A DNA stretch of 64,000 nucleotides from Spirochaetaceae bacterium (GTDB taxonomy: Bacteria > Spirochaetota > Spirochaetia > Treponematales > Rectinemataceae). Shown piece after piece: positions 48,819-57,521 of this stretch. Location of the stretch: positions 1-64,000 of the forward strand of contig JAOABY010000004.1 of the NCBI GenBank assembly GCA_026418115.1, read 5' to 3'. Position 1 is the first letter of the stretch; each line of letters starts with the position of its first letter. The notes beneath the pieces were generated by a model, which was given only the letters and a program-made list of their open reading frames with translations, had not been told where the DNA came from and searched no databases. The translations under genes and the position numbers were made by a program.

Positions 48819-49409
48819 TCAGATCTCTTTCCTGGATGCGACAACCTTGCCAATCAGGCCATAGTCCAGGGCTTCCTCGGCATTCATCCAGAAATCACGA
48901 TCCGTATCTCTGGTGACGCGCTCAAGAGTCTGCCCGGTGGCGCCAGCAATGATCGCATTGATTCGTGCGCGGGCCTTCTCGATCTCACGTGCATGAATCT
49001 CGATCTCGGTGGCAACCCCATTCATCCCCGAGAGAGGCTGATGGATCAGATAGGAGGAATTCGGAAGGCCGAAACGGCGTTCCTTCGGCACGGCAAGCAG
49101 CACGAGCGCTGCAGCAGAGGCAACCAGACCTATGCCTACAATACGCACCGGTGAATCTATGAACCTTATTACATCGAAAATACTGAAGCCCGCGTACACA
49201 TCGCCACCAGGCGAATCGATGAGCAAGGTAATGGGTTCATGAGAAATGCTGTCCAGCAGCAGCAGCTGTCGAACCACCTTTTCCGAGAGTTCTTTTTCTA
49301 TCTCTCCGATCAGGAGCACTGTCCTGGTCTTGAGAAAGCGTTCCGCAAGGGGATCCTCGCGGTGTTGCTCGGGCGATGGCTGCACTGTTTCATTCGGCTC
49401 TGTATTCAT
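48819..49409 (-). CDS. clpP: ClpP-family serine protease subunit
   Basis: ClpP forms the proteolytic chamber of Clp ATP-dependent proteases. The 196-residue protein has LLIDSPGGDVYAGFSIFDVI, the nucleophile region GLVASAAALVLLA, the histidine in LPNSSYLIHQPLSG and the aspartate in TRDTDRDFWMNAEEALDYGL. The start at 49409 follows GAGGAG; the track adds 99 spurious residues. The ASAAA nucleophile elbow departs from the common ASMGA, as in some second ClpP copies. No clpX lies beside it. Confidence 0.9.
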   Translation of the reverse strand: MNTEPNETVQPSPEQHREDPLAERFLKTRTVLLIGEIEKELSEKVVRQLLLLDSISHEPITLLIDSPGGDVYAGFSIFDVIRFIDSPVRIVGIGLVASAAALVLLAVPKERRFGLPNSSYLIHQPLSGMNGVATEIEIHAREIEKARARINAIIAGATGQTLERVTRDTDRDFWMNAEEALDYGLIGKVVASRKEI

Positions 49410-49458
49410 TGATACTCCTCTGTGGAGATGATGATTGGCGTTCCGCAAGTACATGCCA

Positions 49459-49487
49459 ATGATAGCGATTTCACTCAGGATCGGCAA
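49459..49487 (-). promoter_or_regulatory. Promoter of clpP
   Basis: On the minus strand TTGCCG is followed after 17 bases by TATCAT, with a start near 49452 and a leader of about 40 bases that holds the clpP ribosome site. Confidence 0.6.
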
Positions 49488-49494
49488 TATTGGC

Positions 49495-49524
49495 AGTATG
49501 CCGGGGGAGATTGCCGGGCATACT
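49495..49524. promoter_or_regulatory. Inverted repeat between clpP and tlpA
   Basis: AGTATGCC and GGCATACT are perfect eight-base arms around a 14-base spacer. It lies just upstream of the clpP promoter and before an A/T-rich stretch that probably contains the tlpA promoter, so it may be an operator shared by both genes. A smaller repeat TACTA/TAGTA overlaps its right arm. Confidence 0.35.
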
Positions 49525-49567
49525 AAAATATAGTAATTTTTATATATCTTATTGTGCGAGGTAGACC

Positions 49568-50149
49568 ATGTATACACATACACGTGCCAGTTCCCGCAAG
49601 TTCCTGATGCAAGGGCTGGTATTGCTGCTCCCTCTCTTTTTCCTGGCTTCAGCTCCCGTACAGGCGGCAGTTGAACGTCCCTGGTACGCACAACCTCTCG
49701 AAGCACTCGGCTTCTATGTATTTGATCAGCCTTTCGAGCAGCCCAATTTCACCGTCAGCACGCTCACGGGAAGTGTCAAGCCTCGAACCGCTACCAAAGG
49801 CAATATTACTCTGCTCAATTTCTGGGCTACATGGTGTCCTCCCTGTAAGCAGGAAATTCCTACCATTCAGAAGCTCCATGACACCATGAAGGGAGAGAAG
49901 TTCGAGATCATGGCGATCAGTCTGGGCGAGCCGCCTGCGACAGTCAAATCATTTGTGGAGAGAAACAAAATCAGCTTTCCGGTATACCTGGATCCTAAGA
50001 ATACATTGTCAGCCGTGTACGCTTCCCGCGGCATTCCCACGACGTACCTTCTGGACAAGAACGGAAAATTCATAGCCGGCATCATCGGAGCCTTCGAATA
50101 TGACAATCCTGCATTCATCTCTATTGTGAAGGAGCTCTCACGGCGATGA
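49568..50149 (+). CDS. TlpA/ResA-type exported thioredoxin-like protein
   Basis: This 193-residue protein probably reduces disulfides outside the inner membrane, for example in cytochrome maturation or oxidised protein repair. A signal peptide (VLLLPLFFLASAPVQAA) precedes the thioredoxin fold with FWATWCPPCKQEIPTIQ and the cis-proline segment GIPTTYLLD. The start overlaps nothing upstream and has a GAGGT site. Its stop overlaps the ccdA start (ATGA), so CcdA is its likely electron donor. Confidence 0.9.
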   Translation: MYTHTRASSRKFLMQGLVLLLPLFFLASAPVQAAVERPWYAQPLEALGFYVFDQPFEQPNFTVSTLTGSVKPRTATKGNITLLNFWATWCPPCKQEIPTIQKLHDTMKGEKFEIMAISLGEPPATVKSFVERNKISFPVYLDPKNTLSAVYASRGIPTTYLLDKNGKFIAGIIGAFEYDNPAFISIVKELSRR

Positions 50150-51096
50150 GTCAGCCAGGCATACTCGCGGCATTTGCAGCCGGTATCGTGTCTTTTGTAT
50201 CCCCCTGCGTGCTCCCTCTCTTGCCTGCCTATCTCTCCATGTTGTCAGGTATAGGCGTAAAGGCTCTCGGCGATCGGCAGTCCCGGGGGAGGCTGCTTGG
50301 CGCAAGCCTCCTCTTTGCAGCCGGCTTTACGCTCACCTTTACCGCCCTGGGAGTACTCTTCTCCGGCGGCATGATGTTCACCGGCGCTGGATCATCCGTA
50401 TGGTTCGGCAGAATAGCCGGAATCGTGGTAATTCTCCTGGGACTCAACATCATGTTCGACTTCATTGCGCTACTGAACGCCGATACGCGATTGATACGCA
50501 CTTTCACCGGTACACGTGGAGGGGGAAAGCTGCATGCCTTCCTGCTGGGACTCGCCTTTGCCGCGGGGTGGTCACCCTGCATCGGCCCCATCCTTGCATC
50601 CATTCTGCTGATGGCAGCACGAAATGGAAATCTGCTGAGCGCGGGAGTGTTGCTCGTCACCTACTCTGCAGGTTTTGCGGTACCCTTCATCGCAAGCGCC
50701 CTGTTTTTCGAAAGGCTATCGCCACTGCTTGCCTTCCTGAAACGGCATGGCAATCAGGTACGAATTGCCTCTGGCATACTGCTCATCGTGTTCGGAATGT
50801 TCATGCTGGCAGGCAGCGTATCCAGACTCTCTTCACTTGCGGCACAGGGAGGTGGCATGCTGCTGGCATTTGCTGACCAGCATCCTTCCCTTGCGCGGGC
50901 GATCGGCAGCCTTTTCTGGATCATCCTTGCCTTCCTTGGATTCATACGGCTGCGCAAGGCCAGAGGTACACCCAACAGACCTGTTTTCGCCACAGTCCTG
51001 ACAGCAGCTGCCATGATCGCGCTGGTTCTCGAAGCCAGCGGCATGGTAAGCCTTGTGCGGACGATTGGTGGCTGGCTTACTTTCTCAGGGATCTGA
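50146..51096 (+). CDS. ccdA: CcdA/DsbD-type thiol-disulfide membrane transporter
   Basis: CcdA passes electrons from cytosolic thioredoxin across the inner membrane. The 316-residue protein starts MSQPGILAAFAAGIVSFVSP, with the first active cysteine in SPCVLPLLPAYLS and the second in GWSPCIGPILASILL, plus six or more membrane helices. The region beyond about residue 240 extends past the minimal CcdA core and is mostly hydrophobic. It is translationally coupled to the upstream TlpA-like gene and followed by a terminator. Confidence 0.9.
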   Translation: MSQPGILAAFAAGIVSFVSPCVLPLLPAYLSMLSGIGVKALGDRQSRGRLLGASLLFAAGFTLTFTALGVLFSGGMMFTGAGSSVWFGRIAGIVVILLGLNIMFDFIALLNADTRLIRTFTGTRGGGKLHAFLLGLAFAAGWSPCIGPILASILLMAARNGNLLSAGVLLVTYSAGFAVPFIASALFFERLSPLLAFLKRHGNQVRIASGILLIVFGMFMLAGSVSRLSSLAAQGGGMLLAFADQHPSLARAIGSLFWIILAFLGFIRLRKARGTPNRPVFATVLTAAAMIALVLEASGMVSLVRTIGGWLTFSGI

Positions 51097-51122
51097 AGCC
51101 CGCGAAAAATCTCTGCAGACCA

Positions 51123-51155
51123 GGCCGCCTCTCCCCATGAGAGGCGGCCCTTCTC
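51123..51155 (+). terminator. Intrinsic terminator after ccdA
   Basis: GGCCGCCTCTC pairs with GAGAGGCGGCC (11 pairs) around a five-base loop, followed by CTTCTCT, 26 bases after the ccdA stop. Confidence 0.8.
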
Positions 51156-51236
51156 TATCTGCTGTTCGCCTTGAAGGAATGATCAGCAGCCTTCCTCACA
51201 GGCTGCGCAGATGTTCGAGGTTTGCGCCGGCACGCC

Positions 51237-52187
51237 TCAAATGGTGCCAGCGGTCATCATCCTTCTGAAATAATGCCTGCGCAGGCGCTCCAGCCATACC
51301 ACGACGATCGACAGCAGCAGCCTGGGCACGACGAGCCAGAACACAGGCAGGGATAGCGCTGCATACAGAACAGTGTCCTCCACCAGCGAATGTGAAATCG
51401 CCGCGTGGTGGTTGAACAGATCTCCCTGCTGCAGCGTCATGCGGCCTTCCTCCTTGGCGGCTTTCACTATACCTGCGCCATAGGCATATCCCACCACATT
51501 GATAACCACCCACAGAAATCCCATGGATGCATCAAGACCAAACACCGCCATGAGAGGACGGAAGACCTTGCTGAGCATTTCCATGACATCGAAAGCTTCC
51601 AGGAGAGACTGTACGAGCATCAGGACAGCAATATAGAGCACAATCTTGGCGATCAGCTGGATGGTCGACCAGCCCCAGGCTGTGAGCATTTCCACAAACG
51701 GCAGGGTTCTGGGCGGTGTGCGGGCAAAGAGCGGCATCGTGGCCATCTCGGCGGGCAGGACAAGGTTGAGCAGCAGGCCTGCGACCAGCGCAGTACCAAT
51801 GCGCAGCAGTGCCATTTTCAGGGCTGATGATCCTATCGATTTCATTACTGTGGTCTCGACGATGAGATTGTGCGAAATCAGGCACATCACCGCGAGTATG
51901 GTGGCGTCCCTCACCGAAAGCTCGAGTGTGGACATTACTGCAATGGCTGAGTAGTTGTTGAGCAGTGCGCCCGAAAGATAGACCAGCGCTGCTTCTCCAG
52001 GCAGCCCTAGCACATGCATGAGGGGTTTGAGCCATCCGGCAATGATCTGGAGGAAACCGCTCCAGCCCAGCAGCGTGACTACCAGGCTCACCGGTACCAT
52101 GATCTTGATGAGGAAGAGTGAGGTCGCAACCGTACGATCCAGTGTCTTTTTCCCAATGGTTGCAAGCATATCACGGGATATTGGCAT
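51237..52187 (-). CDS. Nucleoside-recognition (Gate) domain membrane protein
   Basis: This 316-residue inner-membrane protein has two Gate-like halves with about eight hydrophobic segments (LIKIMVPVSLVVTLLGWSGF, YLSGALLNNYSAIAVMSTLE and WVVINVVGYAYGAGIVKAAK). Related proteins occur in spore maturation and possible nucleoside or ion transport; none of that can be confirmed here. The ATG follows AGAGGATAAGATC, four bases after the malQ stop. It could be co-transcribed with radA and malQ. Confidence 0.75.
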   Translation of the reverse strand: MPISRDMLATIGKKTLDRTVATSLFLIKIMVPVSLVVTLLGWSGFLQIIAGWLKPLMHVLGLPGEAALVYLSGALLNNYSAIAVMSTLELSVRDATILAVMCLISHNLIVETTVMKSIGSSALKMALLRIGTALVAGLLLNLVLPAEMATMPLFARTPPRTLPFVEMLTAWGWSTIQLIAKIVLYIAVLMLVQSLLEAFDVMEMLSKVFRPLMAVFGLDASMGFLWVVINVVGYAYGAGIVKAAKEEGRMTLQQGDLFNHHAAISHSLVEDTVLYAALSLPVFWLVVPRLLLSIVVVWLERLRRHYFRRMMTAGTI

Positions 52188-52191
52188 GATC

Positions 52192-54291
52192 TTATCCTCT
52201 TTTCACGATGCTCGAGACAAGTCCGGCCAAAGGTTTGTCTTCCTTCAGCGCGAGAAGGGAGACAGGCATGTGCCACGTCCAATTCGCATCGGATACCGTG
52301 CCGGGTACATTGATGCGTTCTTCTTCCGGGGTCTGGAGATGGTAGCGTCCTTCACAGGCCAGAATATCCTGGATTGGATACATGGCAACCATGGAGCTGC
52401 TGGTCGCAAGCAGTCGAACTAGAAGCCGGGCTGCCTCCGGTGTCAGGCGAGCAGGCGGCTCCTCTCCCGCTTCCGCCATGAGTGCTGCGAGGGGAGCATC
52501 CTTCTCAGCCACATCGACACACAGCTGCCAGAGCTGGTTCCGGTCAGCTTCCTTCTCCCACCACTCACGCATCGAACTCGAATCATGCACTGAGGTACAG
52601 GCCAGAGAGAGGCTGTCGTAGGATCCGGGATCGTGGTAGGGCATGCCGGGCGCATCCCACTGTCGCTGCCACCGGAAGACCCGGAGTCCGGGTATGCCAA
52701 GCTCCTTCAGTACACGTGGCACGCAGGGCGGTATGGCGCCAAGATCCTCGGCGAAGGCCTGCATGTCGGAAGCATGTACCATCAGATCGAGAATATGCCT
52801 TCCCTGCTGTTCCCATTCGCGATGAGCCTCTTCTTCGAGGCGGCGTGCCGCATCTTCGAGGATGTTTTTCTCGCGCTCATCGAGGGTGTGCCAGGCTGTG
52901 GTGTCCCGGAAAAACCATCGAAAGACATACTGGCCCGGCTCAGTCTCCTGCAGCGTCCGGTCAAACCACCATCCGGAAAGCGCATCGATATACTCATGGA
53001 GCGCATCCTGCTCACCTGGGATGCCACTCCCTGCCTTCCTGCATATTGCCTCAATATCCATGGTCCCGTGGATATCGGGATAAAACTGGAACAGTGGTTC
53101 CTGCTTGACCCGAATGAACAACTGCTCTCGAAGCGCAGCAAGCCTTGCTCGCATGGCAGGAGGATCTGCCGTTCGCCGACTGCAGGTTTCCTCGACTGCC
53201 TGCAGTCGCTCTTCGCTTATATGCGGTCTGGAGAGCCAGACCAGGCGCTCTTCGGAGAATCCCAGTGCAGCCAGCCCGTGGTGACTGATTCTTCCATATG
53301 GCTCGAAATACCCCAGCACTGCCTCCCGCTCTCGGGTGTCGATAGTCCAGATGCGGAAGAAGCCCAGCACATGGTCGATACGGTACGCCGAGTAGAAATT
53401 TGCAGCATAGGCAAGTCTTCGACGCCAGAAATCCAGCGTGATATTGCCGGGTGCCGACCAGTTGTAGAGAGGGAATCCCCAGTTCTGACCCATATGCCCC
53501 GGCCAATCGGGGGGCGAACCCGCCTGGCGGTCGAGCCTGAACATGGCTCGCTGAAACCATACATCCGCGGAATCGGGCGCCAGAAGAATCGGAATATCGC
53601 CCATGATATCGATGCCCCGCGCATGGACTGCCTGAGCGGCTGCCTCGAGCTGGTCCCTTGCAAGCACCTGGAGGAAGATGCGGAAGCGCATTTCCTCTCC
53701 ACTATCAGGGGCCTGCCAGAGCGCCTCGATATCGGAGGGCGAGGGATTCCGGAACTCAGGCCACTCCCACCAGGGCGCAAGAGCATATCGCTGCTTGAGG
53801 GTCATGAAGGCTGCATAAGGCTTTGCCCAGGCTTGCTCTTCGGCAAATCTTTCGACCTGAGGCATGAGCCCTTCTCGACATGCATTCCAGACCTTGCGAA
53901 AAGCTTCGAGCTTGCCAGCGAGCACCTGGCCGAATGGCACTCGCCCTGCGGACGCATATCGTGTGGCAAGGTCTTCATGAGCCTCTGAGAGAACGGCCTT
54001 CTCCGCTGCAGAAAGCGATACGCCCCGTGCTGCAAGGGTTTCCGGGGCAGCCTGCAACGAAAGGTGAATGGGATGCAGCGCGAATGCGCTCAATGCCGCA
54101 TAGGGCGAGGGGAGATCACCAGTATCGTTGAGTGGCAGCAACTGGATCAAGTTGAGGCCCCACGACTCTGCCAGCAGGCCCAGATCAATCAGATCGAGGT
54201 ATTCACCGCATGCAGTCTTCTCATTCTGTCTCACTGCGAGCAGGGGCACTGCCATACCGGCAATGCTCAGCTTATCATGAAGATAGTTCAT
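52192..54291 (-). CDS. malQ: 4-alpha-glucanotransferase (amylomaltase, GH77)
   Basis: MalQ transfers glucan segments between maltodextrins. The 699-residue protein has the nucleophile region YRIDHVLGFFRIW, the acid/base region AEDLGAIPPCVPRVLKELGI and the third carboxylate in TSVHDSSSMREWW. It is longer than the 500-residue Thermus-type enzyme and close to the Escherichia coli form. The ATG at 54291 overlaps the radA stop by four bases. The track ORF adds seven residues. Confidence 0.92.
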   Translation of the reverse strand: MNYLHDKLSIAGMAVPLLAVRQNEKTACGEYLDLIDLGLLAESWGLNLIQLLPLNDTGDLPSPYAALSAFALHPIHLSLQAAPETLAARGVSLSAAEKAVLSEAHEDLATRYASAGRVPFGQVLAGKLEAFRKVWNACREGLMPQVERFAEEQAWAKPYAAFMTLKQRYALAPWWEWPEFRNPSPSDIEALWQAPDSGEEMRFRIFLQVLARDQLEAAAQAVHARGIDIMGDIPILLAPDSADVWFQRAMFRLDRQAGSPPDWPGHMGQNWGFPLYNWSAPGNITLDFWRRRLAYAANFYSAYRIDHVLGFFRIWTIDTREREAVLGYFEPYGRISHHGLAALGFSEERLVWLSRPHISEERLQAVEETCSRRTADPPAMRARLAALREQLFIRVKQEPLFQFYPDIHGTMDIEAICRKAGSGIPGEQDALHEYIDALSGWWFDRTLQETEPGQYVFRWFFRDTTAWHTLDEREKNILEDAARRLEEEAHREWEQQGRHILDLMVHASDMQAFAEDLGAIPPCVPRVLKELGIPGLRVFRWQRQWDAPGMPYHDPGSYDSLSLACTSVHDSSSMREWWEKEADRNQLWQLCVDVAEKDAPLAALMAEAGEEPPARLTPEAARLLVRLLATSSSMVAMYPIQDILACEGRYHLQTPEEERINVPGTVSDANWTWHMPVSLLALKEDKPLAGLVSSIVKRG

Positions 54292-55637
54292 CGCTTCCCT
54301 TCCTCGGTCCACACGATGCGCACTGCTTCCTGCAGCGTGCGGGCACCTTTCCAGACCGTCGGATGTGTTCCCTCAACGCTGGCAGCAGGCCCTACTACCG
54401 ACGCAAAACCCATCTGTCGGGCTGCTCTGGCTCGGCGCTCCATCGCACGAACAGGGCGTACTTCGCCTGCAAGCGAGAGTTCTCCTGCCATCGCAGAAGC
54501 CGTAACCGGAGGCTGCCCGCTGCGTGCTGAATACAGGGCACAGGCAAGTGGGAGATCCACCCCCGGTTCAGCTATCCTGAGCCCGCCGGCAACATTCACA
54601 TATATTTCCTGGCTTGAAAAATCAAGTCTGGTGTGTTTTTCGAGTATTGCTGCCACACGTGCCACGCGCAGAGGATCGATGCGATCGGAATAGACCCTCA
54701 TCACACCGGACTTGGATGGAATCGTCAGAGCCTGTACTTCTGCCATGAGAATCCGTGAACCTTCATGGACGATCGCCACAGCGACACCGGCGGGCTGGCC
54801 ACCGTCACGCCGTACCATGAAAAGGCTGCCCGGATCCGGCATTTCCAGCAATCCGGCGGCATCCATGCGGAAGAAACCCAGCTCCTCCGTCGAACCGAAG
54901 CGGTTCTTGGATGCCCTGAGCACGCGTACCTCATGCTCAGCCTGTTCGAAACTGATGACGGTATCAACGAGGTGTTCCGCTGCCTTGGGCCCTGCAATCA
55001 TTCCATCCTTGGTCACATGTGCAACAAGGACCACCATGGAATCATGTGTCTTCGCCCATTCGACCAGCATCTGGGCACAGTACTTGATCTGGTTCGGTGT
55101 CCCGGGAACCGCTCCCGCATCCGGCGCATGGATTGTCTGAATTGAATCAACCACCGTCAGTAGTGGATGCACCGAATCCATCACGCCGAGGCAGGCATGC
55201 ACATCATTGCCGCAGTACACTTCGACATGTCTGGCCATGGCACCGATGCGTTCTGCTCTCAGCCGTATCTGTGCAGCTGATTCCTCCCCGGAGATGTAGA
55301 GACTCTTGCCTTTTGCACCCAGTTTTGCACAGGCCTGCAGCAGGAGGGTGCTTTTCCCGATTCCCGGCTCGCCGCCAAGAAGTACAGCGGAGCCTCGCAT
55401 GAAGCCTCCGCCCAATACACGATCCAGTTCCTGCATGCCAGAGGAAACCCGAACTCCCATCGAGGAGTCGACCGCATCAAGCGGCACAGAATACGCCTCT
55501 GCTGCTCCATCCCACCGACCGGTGGTTCTGGTTTCAAGGAGAGTATTCCATTGTCCGCATTCAGGGCACCGCCCAAGCCACTTTGGCTCTTCATGACCGC
55601 ATGCAGAACAGCGAAAGATGGTTGCTGGCTTTTTCAT
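54288..55637 (-). CDS. radA: DNA repair protein RadA (Sms)
   Basis: RadA is a RecA-like branch-migration helicase for recombination intermediates. The 449-residue protein begins with the C4 zinc finger (CSACG, then CPECG), followed by Walker A GGEPGIGKSTLLLQACAK, the RadA motif ASKNRFGSTEELGFF (KNRFG) and a LonP-like C-terminal domain. The start MKKPATIFRCSACGHEEPKW at 55637 has no strong ribosome site. It probably forms an operon with malQ. Confidence 0.94.
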   Translation of the reverse strand: MKKPATIFRCSACGHEEPKWLGRCPECGQWNTLLETRTTGRWDGAAEAYSVPLDAVDSSMGVRVSSGMQELDRVLGGGFMRGSAVLLGGEPGIGKSTLLLQACAKLGAKGKSLYISGEESAAQIRLRAERIGAMARHVEVYCGNDVHACLGVMDSVHPLLTVVDSIQTIHAPDAGAVPGTPNQIKYCAQMLVEWAKTHDSMVVLVAHVTKDGMIAGPKAAEHLVDTVISFEQAEHEVRVLRASKNRFGSTEELGFFRMDAAGLLEMPDPGSLFMVRRDGGQPAGVAVAIVHEGSRILMAEVQALTIPSKSGVMRVYSDRIDPLRVARVAAILEKHTRLDFSSQEIYVNVAGGLRIAEPGVDLPLACALYSARSGQPPVTASAMAGELSLAGEVRPVRAMERRARAARQMGFASVVGPAASVEGTHPTVWKGARTLQEAVRIVWTEEGKR

Positions 55638-55646
55638 GCTTCTGGT

Positions 55647-55675
55647 ATGGTAGCCGAGCATGGATTGAGGTTCAA
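55647..55675 (-). promoter_or_regulatory. Promoter of radA, very short leader
   Basis: On the minus strand TTGAAC is followed after 17 bases by TACCAT and nine bases later by the ATG. The predicted leader is two or three bases. Confidence 0.45.
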
Positions 55676-55704
55676 TACGGCATGGATACTGCCTGCGGAG
55701 TGCC

Positions 55705-55734
55705 TTGCTCATGAAGCACGAAAACCGCTACTGT
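55705..55734 (+). promoter_or_regulatory. Promoter of the RlmI-like gene, leaderless
   Basis: TTGCTC is followed after 18 bases by TACTGT, six bases before the ATG at 55741. No Shine-Dalgarno site precedes that ATG. Confidence 0.45.
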
Positions 55735-55740
55735 ACATGC

Positions 55741-56991
55741 ATGGCAGTGCTCGTGCTCAAACCAAAGGAAGATATCCGAATCCGCAGGGGGCATCCCTGG
55801 GTATACGATAATGAAATCGCCCGTACACTCAGCGACCCGGCACCAGGTGATGAGGTGGAAGTGCAGGATGCCCGTGGTCTCACGGTCGGCTATGCATTCT
55901 ACAACCCATCCTCCCGAATACGCGCACGCATCTATTCGAAACAGGCAAAGCACGCCGACCTTTCCTTCTTTCTGCGAGCGTTTGAAAAGGCGAGGGCCTG
56001 GCGCCTGCTCTGTTTTGGTGAGGATGCCCTCACACACGGCATGAGCCTGAGAATAGTATTTGGAGAGGCCGATGGAGTGCCCGGTCTGGTAGTCGACGCG
56101 TTTGCCGGCATACCGCTGGAAGCCTCTGCGAGCACCCCTGCCCTCCCCCAGGCGAATCAACCAGAAGGGCTCTGGCTCTCCGCTCAATTCCTCAGTCTGG
56201 GGGTAGAACTTCGCAAAGAGCATATCGTGGCTGCGCTGCGCGAGGTATTCAAGCCCGATGGCATCGTGGAACGTTCCGATGCACCAGTCCGTGCACTCGA
56301 GGGACTGCAGCCATCCGCTGGCGTACTGTGGGGCACTGTGCCGCCACGCATACTGATTACGGAGAACAACGCCTTCTACGAAGTAGACCTGCTTGGCGGC
56401 CAGAAAACCGGCTGGTTCCTCGATCAGCGGGCCAATCGTGCAGCTGCTGCGCGCTATGCACCCGGAGCCCGAGTTCTGGACATGTTCTGCAATCAGGGAG
56501 GATTTTCCATTTCGGCCGCCAAGGCTGGTGCTGCAGCAGTACTGGCGGTTGACAGCTCTCGAGAAGCGCTGGAATTGCTGCACCACAATGCCGTCCGCAA
56601 TGGAGTGTCGGATCGTATCGAAATTATCAGCGCGAATGCCTTTGACTACCTTCGCGAGCTTGAGAAGATGGGGCGCCGCTTTGATCTGGTAATTCTCGAT
56701 CCCCCTGCCTTCGCAAAGAACAGGGCTGCGCTGGAAGGTGCAAGGCGTGGCTACAAGGAACTTAATCTTCGGGGCATGCGCCTCCTCGAGCGTGGGGGTA
56801 TTCTTGCCACGTTCTCATGTTCGCACTGGTTTGATGATGCCATGTTCGACAGCATGCTGCTTGATGCCGCGCATGACTGCAACCGCACCCTGCGCCTGCT
56901 CGAACAGAGAAATCAGGATGTCGATCATCCCATCGTGTACGGGTATGAGGAATCGCGCTATCTAAAAGGAAGAATCCTCCAGGTACTCTGA
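55741..56991 (+). CDS. Class I SAM-dependent rRNA methyltransferase, RlmI-like
   Basis: This 416-residue protein probably methylates C5 of a cytosine in 23S rRNA, as RlmI does. It has an N-terminal PUA domain (KPKEDIRIRRGHPWVYDNEI), the SAM motif VLDMFCNQGGFSISAAKAGA near residue 250, and the catalytic DPPAFAKNRAALEGARRGYK. The ATG at 55741 gives the family N-terminus MAVLVLKPKED; the track start at 55705 is a TTG and adds 12 residues. It is divergent from radA, 103 bases between the two starts. Confidence 0.85.
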   Translation: MAVLVLKPKEDIRIRRGHPWVYDNEIARTLSDPAPGDEVEVQDARGLTVGYAFYNPSSRIRARIYSKQAKHADLSFFLRAFEKARAWRLLCFGEDALTHGMSLRIVFGEADGVPGLVVDAFAGIPLEASASTPALPQANQPEGLWLSAQFLSLGVELRKEHIVAALREVFKPDGIVERSDAPVRALEGLQPSAGVLWGTVPPRILITENNAFYEVDLLGGQKTGWFLDQRANRAAAARYAPGARVLDMFCNQGGFSISAAKAGAAAVLAVDSSREALELLHHNAVRNGVSDRIEIISANAFDYLRELEKMGRRFDLVILDPPAFAKNRAALEGARRGYKELNLRGMRLLERGGILATFSCSHWFDDAMFDSMLLDAAHDCNRTLRLLEQRNQDVDHPIVYGYEESRYLKGRILQVL

Positions 56992-57122
56992 GCATCCGCG
57001 CACAGCCATGCAGCGTTCCACAGCTCAGAGCCCGTGTACAAGCCTGCACAGAGTCTTTTCAAGATGCGCAAGCCTGCACCTTTCCGCCGACCCGAACCGC
57101 GAGGCCAGCACAGATTTGGAGA

Positions 57123-57413
57123 CTAGAGAACCGAAACCTTTGAAACAGTCTCGAGTGACACACCAAACAGTCTCGAGAGCTGGGCTGTCTCTGTGTAGGA
57201 CGTTCCGGCTTTGCCATTGAAAAATTCCATGAAGGCACGCATTTCCTCTTCGTTCCCCGAATAGAGCGCAGAAGCAAACGCCGCCCTGTAAAGTCCTTTT
57301 TCTGCGAGTTCCATGGTGCTGAGCCGACCAAACTCTTTCTTTGCCTTGCCATCGACAATGGCAGTCTCGCCGTCAAAGCCTATACAGAATATGAAATCTT
57401 CCCTGCTGATCAT
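57123..57413 (-). CDS. Conserved-looking small protein of unknown function
   Basis: I do not recognise this 96-residue protein. It starts MISREDFIFCIGFDGETAIV after GGAGGT, has a mixed composition without membrane segments, a helical middle (ELAEKGLYRAAFASALYSG) and an acidic EEEMRAFMEFF segment. It has a sensible ribosome site, low overlap with other frames and a codon mix like its neighbours, which supports a real gene. It lies alone between the RlmI-like gene and the glycerate kinase gene. Confidence 0.65.
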   Translation of the reverse strand: MISREDFIFCIGFDGETAIVDGKAKKEFGRLSTMELAEKGLYRAAFASALYSGNEEEMRAFMEFFNGKAGTSYTETAQLSRLFGVSLETVSKVSVL

Positions 57414-57521
57414 GAATCAAAGACCTCCAGCGGGAGACAGTCCGGGCAGGCTGTCACTCCCTGTGCGAAAGATAATAGTCCAAATTCCCTCATGCAGAAA
57501 GGGGAGCGTATGGATCAGATT

